Assembly (NCBI GenBank): GCA_029931535.1
Contig: JAQPZY010001037.1
Span: 186,001-250,000, forward strand
DNA from: Margaritifera margaritifera
Taxonomy: Eukaryota > Mollusca > Bivalvia > Unionida > Margaritiferidae
Length of the DNA stretch: 64,000 nt
Reading direction: 5' to 3'
The stretch's first letter is position 1. The number at the start of each line of letters is the position of its first letter. Under the pieces are notes generated by a model. It had not been told where the DNA came from. It was given only the letters and a program-made list of their open reading frames with translations, and searched no databases. Positions 55,422 through 64,000 of the stretch are shown here, piece after piece. The position numbers and the translations under genes are program-made.

Positions 55422-55604
55422 ACGACTCTATGGTCTAAGAAAAATGTAACAGAAAGAAAGTGAAACCAAAAAATCAAGTAAAAATCAACAAGCAATTTAT
55501 TTCTAGACAATTAAAGTGAAAATTCAAAGGACACTTACAGTAACGTGAATTAAAATCGAAATAATCCAATAATCCTAAGTATTCTAATCACAAGTCCAAA
55601 ACAT

Positions 55605-55680
55605 AGAATGTTCTGAAAGAATGAATGTTCCGAGTGAACGAATGTTCCGAATGAATGAATGTTCCGAGTGAATGAGTAGT
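55605..55680. repeat. Short tandem repeat, GAATGAATGTTCCGAGT-type units
   Basis: Four imperfect copies of a 17-18-bp unit. The complementary minus frame reads as aromatic repeats, an artefact. Confidence 0.7.
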
Positions 55681-56277
55681 CTGTAGTGTCTTGATGTACC
55701 ACAATAATGTAATCCAGATCATCGTTGAGAATGTCCACAGGTATCCAAAACCCAAAGGTTGATGAGTACTTTAGGTAACTACAATGACTGTTCCGATAAA
55801 TAATTATTTTCGAATTATGTATACAGCATTACGGCATTACAGCATTTCGAGATTACAGGATTACGGAACTACAGCACAACTACGATTCTAAACAATCTGA
55901 TGATTCCAAAGGCTGATAAAAAAAAACATGTTTTTAACACAATATTTAAAATTGGAATGGAATGTTGTTTACCAAATGCTGTATAAATATAAGACAAGTC
56001 ACATGACAGAATGTTCTAGAATAATATATGGTGTGTGGGACTTGTAAGGAAATTCTAGTTTTATCTGTGAACAAAATCAACCTTGACCTTAAATGGAATA
56101 AACAACTTGTTTACCACAACCGTCCTTGAACTCAAATATAATGTAAACAACCGAACTCAAGGACAACACCCAAACATGTCAACACAATACCTAACATTAA
56201 GGTTTAAGCAATTATTAAAGTCACGAAACATTTATAATTTCCTAAAATATTTAAAATATTATATAAACATCATACAT

Positions 56278-56380
<103 letters not shown>

Positions 56381-57329
56381 GACGGATTTCAAACATAGAA
56401 CATTACACGTTAGATCGTTCTCCTGTATTTGATCACACATGTAGGTCTAATATATCGTTTGTCTTGCAATAAACAATCGATAATATTCATTACAGTACAA
56501 ACATTTTCTGAGTAGATGTGCCTCATGTGACTTAGCGGTAAAGCCCCAGGCCCCACCATCCACTCCCAGGTCCTGAAGCCATAGGCTGATTTTACCTTTC
56601 GGCGACTTAGTGGTTTGGCCCCATTCCCATACCCATGGGGCTGGGGAAATACGGGACCTTGTAGAAGGCTACTTGTTTCTAAGGTAACTTAGTGGTTTGG
56701 CCCCACCCCCTACCTTCCATGGGCTGGGGCCATTCGAGACCTTTAGAAAACTGTCTTGCTCCAGCTAGCCCTCATTAATCCACTTGGTTTTATCATAAAG
56801 GTGTATAATGTACTTACCTATACTGATAGTCCTAATAGAAATCCATTTGGCTATAGAAACACAACTGCAAATTTTAAATAATGGCTGTTATCTAAATGTA
56901 CTTTTGTACGTGCTGTGAGTTTCAACAGGTGGCTGTCATTTATTCTGTCAAGCGTGTAACCGCAACCCTGCGTTATTAATGCTTGTTAATGGATCGCTTA
57001 CTGATTGAATGTGAGATGTTTACAGGACATTGTCACTAGTTAAACTGAAGCCGCCGCCACGCTTACTGCGTGAATGTATTTCCATAGCTCCTCTAGTAAC
57101 CCCATGAAGTGTATAGGCTGCATAAAAAGCGGACAAAAATATTGTTTTCGCTGCGGAGCAGCTGTTTAAGGTGGGCACAATGCATCATATGGTGCTGGTG
57201 CGCTGGGAATAGGCCTCGTGCTTCGCTCTTGAGCAAGAGATCAATAAAGTTGTAGCGTCAACTGTTCCGAGGGTCCCATTGTTTCGGTCTTTTTTGCTGT
57301 TCCGGCTGATTCCACAGGCAAACACAGCA

Positions 57330-57790
57330 TATTGAGAATTTCCAGCTAGATATTTCTCTTTGCGTGCTATAGCTTTTTCTCAGTGTATCAATTCGCTTTT
57401 TGCCACCTCGTCGATGACAACCGAAGCGTGTGTCTTGTGTGACGCAGCCCGTATTGCGTTCTTTATGGCAGTATATTTGTCGAGTTCATCGGGAATAAAT
57501 TTAAATTCTTGCTCGTAGATAGCGTTGTCGCTGTGCGCGTGAGGTATGTGGTCCGAATTGTGTCGAGCTTCGCTTCAGCCAGGATGCGGATTTAGTCATA
57601 TTTTTCGGCCTTCATGGAGAGCTGCAGTTTTATGCAAAATACAAGCCAGCATCCAATGGCTGCAAGCTCAAGTGGGATTGATAGTGGGGCGGCAGCGATT
57701 GTTGACAATATGGCAATACTCGCCACAACGATGTTCACAAACACAGCTTTAATGGCATTGTCGACTGTATATAACACGGGCTCGCCGCTG
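57330..57790 (-). pseudogene. Hydrophobic-plus-helical small protein remnant, broken
   Basis: Minus strand from about 57,777: a hydrophobic double segment (AVFVNIVVASIAILSTIAAA, IPLELAAIGCWLVFCIKLQL) then KAEKYD, a stop, IRILAEAKLDTIR, a frame change, and EQEFKFIPDELDKYTAIKNAI. I know this order (TM hairpin; LAEAKLNTI; DEEFxxILDExxKYxxxK) from uncharacterised proteins abundant in cnidarian and mollusc genomes. A mobile-element origin is likely for them. The function is unknown. Confidence 0.5.
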
Positions 57791-57799
57791 TTCGGCTTT

Positions 57800-58590
57800 A
57801 GCCGTTAAGGAAGTTTGAGCCTCAAAGATTTTTTTGGCGAAATCGTGTGGATCTTAGGGTTTTGGGTATAGTGACATTAAAATTCGTCTCTGAGGAGCAT
57901 GATATGGAACTTTATTTGGTGTGGTGTGAGATAGCATTCACACCGGCACGCACCTCTAACCTATCGCCGTTGTATACTGGCAAGACGGCGATGTAGTGTA
58001 AGAAAATGTCACGTTCCTTAATATCTTTAGATCTGTAAATGGGACGGTATACAAAAGCATTGTCAACATGTTAGCGAAGAGCCACAACCAGCATTCTTTC
58101 TGTTCGCAGGGCTTATGATTGTGTGTTCTTTGACCAATTACTGTACTGCGGCAAAACATATCTTTTACGGAGTTTTAGTCTGTTGATCTGAGTGATACAT
58201 ACTCCAGAGGGTGCTATATACTCCAATGGAAAGGTTATTGCCCACGAGGATTTTACCAAAGGCGCTTCGCCAAAAACCGCGTCGACATTGCAGTAACAAT
58301 CGCTGCCCCCAGCGCTTGCGCTCAGTACTTTTGGGTTTTGTTCCGGGAGCTTGGTGACTCCTAGATGGCCGTGGGTTCGGCTTAGGATGCTCTAGGTGGC
58401 ACCCAGTGCTCAATGTCTATCTGCTTTGCATCCTCGTTCCATACAAATGTGAACCGGGGCGTAGATACCCTTCCGCCAGGGGGTTGTATTTTCTGTCGAT
58501 TTCAGCCGGGGAAGGTTTTGCGAGCTGATCAGTATTTCATTGTCGATATTGGAATTGGTATGAAATACCAATGATTCATGTTCCTGAAGC
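57800..58590 (-). other. Interior of the 3.1-kb element, no intact gene
   Basis: Several short minus-strand frames hint at a further decayed gene, with frame changes every 100-200 bp and no motif that I can name. Confidence 0.3.
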
Positions 58591-58854
58591 TCACAAATAA
58601 CTTCTTAAATTATCTCCTTGCCTTTTTTCTGCTTTCTTTATGTCTCTTGCTGCATGATTACCACCACAACTCGCACATACACTACAATCAGGCCATGTTC
58701 CAGTACCACACTTCCAGCATGGGTAAACGCTACATCCTATTCTAAACTCTGCCATATGCATGCCACAATACTCTCCAACACAGTGTTCAACGCACAGCTT
58801 TTTACTTCCTTGTTTCAACCAAGCGCACTTATTTTTTTTGCCTTGAAACACCAT
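58591..58854 (-). CDS. Small cysteine-rich protein
   Basis: 87 codons, intact, with a TATA-like TATAAAA about 16-22 nt before the ATG. Eleven or more cysteines in CAWLKQGSKKLCVEHCVGEY, CGMHMAEFR, PCWKCGTGTWPDCSVCASCGG suggest a zinc-binding knot. Similar small proteins (C.W...G....C...VG.YC..H) occur in invertebrate transposon-like contexts. Function unknown. It is the only intact ORF in the 3.1-kb element. Confidence 0.55.
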   Translation of the reverse strand: MVFQGKKNKCAWLKQGSKKLCVEHCVGEYCGMHMAEFRIGCSVYPCWKCGTGTWPDCSVCASCGGNHAARDIKKAEKRQGDNLRSYL

Positions 58855-59267
58855 GTCTGCGCTACGTTTTATACCTTTTCACTATATTTATTTAAATAAT
58901 AAATCCCACCCCCTAGGAAACAAAGGTTATAAACTGTTTTCATTGCTGCAGTAAACACTCCGAATTCAATAAAGTATGCGATCCATTAACAATCATTAAT
59001 ACAATGGGTTGCGGTTACACGCTTGGCAGTGTAAATGAGAGTTACCTGTTGAATTTTACAGGGTATTCAAAACAATTATATTTAAAAGTTGTGTTTGTTT
59101 AACCAAATGAATTTCTATTAGGACTATCAGTACAGGTAAGTACACTATACACCCTTATGTATAGATGGCCCGAGCCCCTGGGGCGGGGGCGGTGGGAGTA
59201 GTGGATGGGGCCAAACCGCTAAGTCACCTGAGGCAAAATCAGCCATTTACAAAGTTCCAGATAATCC

Positions 59268-59576
59268 CAGCCAATGGAGTGTGGGGCTTGGGGACACCCA
59301 GCCAATGGAGTGTGGGACTTGGGGACACCCAGCCAATTGAGTGTGGGGCTTGGGGACACCCAGCCAATGGAGTGTGGGGCTTGGGGACACCCAGCCAATG
59401 GAGTGTGGGGCTTGGGGACACCCAGCCAATGGACTGTGGGGCTTGGGGACACCCAGCCAATGGAGTGTGGGGCTTGGGGACACCCAGCCAATGGAGTGTG
59501 GGGCTTGGGGACACCCAGCCAATGGAGTGTGGGGCTTGGGGACACCCAGCCAATGGAGTGTGGGGCTTGGGGACAA
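59268..59576. repeat. 31-bp minisatellite, about ten copies
   Basis: Unit AGCCAATGGAGTGTGGGG + CTTGGGGACACCC repeats with few changes inside the right arm of the 3.1-kb element. The six open frames across it (Trp/Gly or Pro/His-rich) are repeat artefacts. Confidence 0.95.
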
Positions 59577-59629
59577 ACTGCTAAGTCATCTGAGGCAAAA
59601 GTTTTATTTTACATCTACTTTCTGAACTA

Positions 59630-60910
59630 TTCTCTCGTTACCATATCTCTAGAACGTGTTGCGCTTCTATAGACCGTCGGTAAAAGATAAAAGTATATTT
59701 AAAAAAGGACTATAATAACCTGTGTGTATGGCATATTTTCTGTACACTCCAGGCTATAATGTAGGTCCGAATTTATCTGAGCCATTGGAGTTTATGTGCC
59801 CGTTTGGTGATTACACCATGTATTTTGGACCATATGACTTCAGATGAGCACAGTAGAAACTATGTAATTGAATGTAACTTATAGGAGTGCCTAGATTACA
59901 TTACTGTAATTACAAATAGGCAAACATGTTTAATCAACTGCCACTATAAGAAGCAATTTGTTTAGTTTCCAAAACGGCACACAAATAGAAAGACAAAGTC
60001 CAAATCTTTTCAAACGCACTTTGAAACAACCCCCCAAAATGTACTTGAGAGCACACGCACATGTCTTTACACTATAGTGGTCATCTATTAAAACCATAGT
60101 GGGCACTGATGTTACGGGTGAGTAACCTCAATTTACGTGTTTAAGGGTAATTCAAAACTGAATGTCAATATTTTGGACTTTGTCAATTTTTAGTGAAGAT
60201 TTAAAAACTAAAAAAGTTTAAATTGCTTGTTATAGTGGCAGTTGATTAAATATGATTACCTCTGCATAATAATGGCAATGTAATCTTGGTACTCCTGTCA
60301 GTTAGCCTTAATTACAATGTATAGTTTCTGCTTTGCTCCTGTGAAGTCATATGGTCAAAATAAACGATGTAACGACCAAAACGGGCATATGAAGCTTAAT
60401 GTCGACAATAACCCTAGATCTGGATTTAAAGTGTCCAAATCAAGTGATTAAAGTTAGGCCTTTAGCGACAAGGTATCCTCACCTAAATTCAATGTAGGCA
60501 TATACGGGACTTTCTCTATCTTGATTTCCTTTGTCGTTATTTTGCTATTTATCTATATTGTGCAAACAATTAGTACAATATTGTACAATAACTAGTCAAA
60601 TTGGTAGTGAAAGGAAAGCTGAGATAAAGAAAACTAAATCTAAGTTGATGGAGATCGCGAACGCGCAAAGACCCAACTCCCTCGCTATGGTATGGAAATG
60701 TTGTACTCGTCGCTCCATAATCAAGCAAGTTTCAAAGTACAAATACTGCTAGTTGGTATTTAACAGCACTTTTAAGACATTATTGGCACACACAAAATTA
60801 AATATACACTAAACACTCAAGACTCGAAATTTCCGACATGAAAATCCGTACCTAGAGTCTCTCAGTATCCCGTAAATTTGGAATGTATGTAGAAATAAAT
60901 ACATACATTA
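59630..60910. other. Gene-free interval
   Basis: AT-rich, no supported gene. A stretch GGCAGTTGATTAAA..ATTACC..AATGTAAT near 60,240 resembles the complement of about 59,885-59,945, so an old inverted repeat (about 59,750-60,420) may be present. Confidence 0.4.
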
Positions 60911-60912
60911 TT

Positions 60913-61013
<101 letters not shown>

Positions 61014-61153
61014 TGAAAAAAGTGAACATGTGCATGTGCCGGTATATATATACATACATACACGCCTACCTGAACAGCATCCATGACAATGATGCGAAAG
61101 CACTTGAATGAATAACATATGAATATATTACTCATTTCCTGCTAAATTAACAA

Positions 61154-61156
<3 letters not shown>

Positions 61157-61233
<77 letters not shown>
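61157..61233. repeat. (TA)n microsatellite
   Basis: About 38 units, 145 bp from the previous one. Confidence 0.95.
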
Positions 61234-61236
<3 letters not shown>

Positions 61237-61239
61237 TAC

Positions 61240-64000
61240 AACATTTTTTTACTCCATGACAAGCTCAAGATAACCCTTTTTAAAATGTCGGCACGAGTTC
61301 AGTTTTTGGCCTTAGACAGTTTTCTTGTCTACGGGGTCTGGTTTTCATCTTTTCTATTCCCTGACTTAAATAGTATGTGGTTTCCAAATAGTTCAAGTTT
61401 TTATTTGGTGATTATCTCTGCGTCAAGAACATGGCACTATGATCTGTGACAGTCAAAGCCGTTTTGCTGTGAATACGTTCCCGTATTGTCGGTAATGTTT
61501 AAATCTTGACATACTTTTTATCTTTATCTTTTTTAATGTGAAGATTGTACTAATAATTATATGTAAAAAAAACAATCATAATTTCCGACATATTCTTTGG
61601 TACTCAGATTTTTAATACCATACAATTTTTCTGTATGAAAATTTATAGGACTAAATAACCATGGTTTTATCGATTGATGATTTATCGATCAATGGTGTTT
61701 GAAAATTAATATGGTATGAACAAAACAGGGTAGCTAACGTTTGCGAGATCTAAAATATCAGGGTACAAACAGATAAGAATTGTTTGCTTTGACTGAATGC
61801 TTAAAAACAAAGACCGCACTTTAAAATTGTACTTATCTCACGGAGTTGTGTCACGGTATTTGTTAGAAAACAATCCTATATTAATGAACTCTTGATATAT
61901 GTGTGTCACCGCTCTTGTCCTGTGTAAAGAATTCGTGACTAGAACATTAATATTTCACCTGGACACTTTTCAAATAAAGAATTTTTCAGTATTCTCGAAC
62001 TAAGTATATAAAGTTTATTGGGAGAACATTATTTGTATTTTTACGTAGCATCTAGAAGGGGTAATACTGTTCAAACAATAACTCACCTGATTTTGCTGGA
62101 TTGTAATGTGTTTAAGCATATTCATATATGTGCTACACCTACATGCGAACCAAGCTACATACATAAATACATACATACTTATGCCTACAAGTATAGCACC
62201 TCCGTTAATTCGCTCATTCTTTTCATACAGCCGGACGAACATACAGTCACCTACATGCATAATAAAAAAAAAAACTTTATCGTAGGCTGCTTAGCTGCTC
62301 AGCGTTATTTTTTTTTTTTTTTTTAGTTTTTTTTTTAAATCGTAAGTCTTTGGCCAAATGAAAACTGTAAGCATGGTGTAAACATTTTCACGTTCACGAT
62401 AGTGACATGAACTTGCCTGAAAGATACCCCCGTAGATAATATCATATTATTCAGCAAACATACTTCGCACCAAAAATCAAATCATTTTGTAGATGAAAAA
62501 GTTTAATTGACAGATGTTCAGATGCAACAGTCTTGATGTCAAGATAAAGATAAATAAAACGAACGACAGCAATGCCTTCCCATCGCAAATACCAATAGTT
62601 TCCACTGCATACTCCAAAATCGCTTCGCCCCTCCACCCACCGACAATGCTCAGGGGACATCATGCAAAATGCGTCACATATATAATGATTTTGTTTATGC
62701 CATGGCTGCATACAAACAATTCTGTCAGAAAATATTTGAAACTGATATTCACATTTAGTACATTTGACCTTTGGCCCCCTCATAGGGACACCAGGCGCAG
62801 GAACCAATAATGACCACAGACACACACACACACACACACACACCTCCCAGACAGTCACCACAATGGTAACATGTCTACAAAGTTTCTTGAATTTCCATAC
62901 AGTAGTTTAGGAGGAGATGTTGAAACGGACATACGGACGGACAGACGGAGGGTATCACAATATCCAAGACACTTAAAAATAAAGCCTGGGGATAAGAACA
63001 CCTAAAATTTTCAATTTATGTGATTATGACTATTTAGCAGAGTTTATTCCTATTTTAATGAAAACACTTCATCCTCTTTGAACATTGTGCCAACTATTAT
63101 ATTTTATTGTGTTATGCTTCTCAACAGGAAAACCAATATTCCTGCACTATACAGGCAGACCCACACAATCCACGCAAATATTAGCTTCTCTTCAGAAAAG
63201 ACTATTTCCTATTTTCTAAGTTATATAATTTCCCCATTAGAAGTTTCGACAACGAAGCGGGCGAGCTTCGACATTGTTTTTAAAATATGTTTTCTTCATT
63301 CGTAATAAGAAACATAAAATCTGATTCAAGTAAACGAACGTCTTAATTATCCATTCAAATTACAACTTTTCTTGTTGTAAATTTTGATTGTATCAACATT
63401 GAAAAGTGGTCTTCATTCAGTTATCAGTTTCATTTAAATTTTCACGTTTATCATCACTCTCAGATGTTACATTAACTTGCATATGAATGTCTTTACAAAA
63501 TGTATCATTTATTGGAAATCTTGACCTAGCGTAGCTGTCATTTACATCTCGCAGACAATTAAATGACCGGCTGACCAATGCAGGCAGCTAGTCATAAATA
63601 TGTACCTAATAGAATCTTTTCTACATGTGTTTTGGTTGGTTGAGCAATCAGACACTTGCCTGTTGGGTAACCTAAGCAGTTTACACTGCTGAATCACATG
63701 TAAAATTTCAATATTTGTAATTAAAAAAAAAAAAAAAGATAACATATCATCACTTCAACATTTCTTGTTAAGTTTTCAAAAAAATGTTGCTACATATTTT
63801 ATAGTCCTCTGTTTGTCGCAATTATGTGTATTTTTCACACGAGAAACACAGATCATATCAAAAATGTTATGCTAATTTGTGGACGAGATAAACATCGCTT
63901 TTCCGAGATGTTAGTCTAAATAAATCATCCCCCACAACACCAACATAACAATCCAGGTTTGTCGGTTTTCATTTTAATATGGCTAAAAGTGTACATATAT
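61240..64000. other. Gene-free right end
   Basis: Contains T runs (62,308-62,325), (CA)n at 62,818-62,842 and A run at 63,721-63,737. The longest open frames overlap the (CA)n or have no motif. No exon with splice support was found. Confidence 0.5.

Larger units (their letters stand above)
56505..59628. mobile_element. 3.1-kb element with long terminal inverted repeats, unclassified
   Basis: The left arm (56,505-57,025) and right arm (58,958-59,628) are inverted relatives: both contain ATTGATAATGGATCGC-like inner ends, AAGCGTGTAACCGCAACCC, CTGATAGTCCTAATAGAAAT.CATTTGG, ATAATGTACTTACCT and the outer GTGACTTAGCGG, TAGATG. Homology is clear but diverged, and the right arm is swollen by a minisatellite. 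The 1.9-kb interior codes leftward for remnants of two small proteins. No integrase, polymerase or transposase is seen, so it is non-autonomous or deleted. Not a class that I can name. Confidence 0.65.

Noticed and set aside
59165..59672. Several open frames on both strands rich in Trp/Gly or Pro/His repeats
   Set aside because: All frames are open because a 31-bp unit lacking stops repeats ten times; none has motif or regulatory support.
62451..62861. 136-codon minus-strand ORF with several Cys and Trp
   Set aside because: It begins in a (CA)n tract, shows no domain or splice support and is in a repeat-rich area.

Overview
The window is eukaryotic nuclear DNA. It is AT-rich, full of long (TA)n and other microsatellites, and its few host-type genes are split by introns. 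The receptor subfamily, the tRNA-derived SINEs and the mix of transposons suggest an invertebrate, most likely a mollusc; this is inferred from character, not from a species-level match.

Layout. At 0.7-2.3 kb lies a dead non-LTR retrotransposon. At 2.95-5.7 kb are the last three exons of a nicotinic-type Cys-loop receptor subunit, with a 29-bp minisatellite in its last intron. From 5.7 to 21.9 kb the DNA is gene-poor: an (AAT)n tract, a second dead LINE on the minus strand, a hammerhead-ribozyme-like core, one BRCT-like exon, two tRNA-type SINEs, a TA-flanked 200-bp foldback MITE and a 175-bp tandem repeat with one inverted unit.

The centrepiece is a complete Polinton/Maverick (adintovirus-like) provirus at 21,910-41,739 (19.8 kb). 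It starts AGTAGTTG, ends with the complement, has 301-bp terminal inverted repeats and is flanked by a perfect 6-bp target duplication TATAAT (21,904-21,909 and 41,740-41,745). Nearly all genes read leftward. From right to left: a coiled-coil protein, protein-primed DNA polymerase B, two BIR (IAP-type) proteins, an F-box-like repeat protein, small unknowns, a membrane protein, the packaging ATPase, basic core proteins, a chromodomain integrase, a two-TM protein, the minor and major capsid proteins, an adenain-type protease, and three accessory genes near the left end. One short gene reads rightward into the right repeat. Many genes carry frameshifts or stops and the two terminal repeats differ at about 14 positions, so this is a fossil rather than a working virus.

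The most unusual feature is that five of its accessory genes end not with a poly(A) signal but with what looks like a metazoan replication-dependent histone mRNA 3' end: a GGCCCTTTTCAGGGCC-type stem-loop, then ACCCA, then a CAAGAAAAGA purine element like the U7 snRNA site. Two of these lie inside the terminal repeats. TATA boxes, CCAAT boxes and CRE-like TGACGTCA sites precede the same genes, so they look built to be expressed like S-phase histone genes. A spliced CCHC zinc-knuckle exon lies on the opposite strand.

Right of the element (41.7-64 kb) there are no convincing host genes: a pogo/Tigger-type transposon fragment, tandem arrays (about 300-390 bp, 52 bp and 395 bp units), a degraded two-part transposase-like ORF region, a MITE, a 3.1-kb element with long inverted repeats carrying remnants of two small uncharacterised genes, and many microsatellites.
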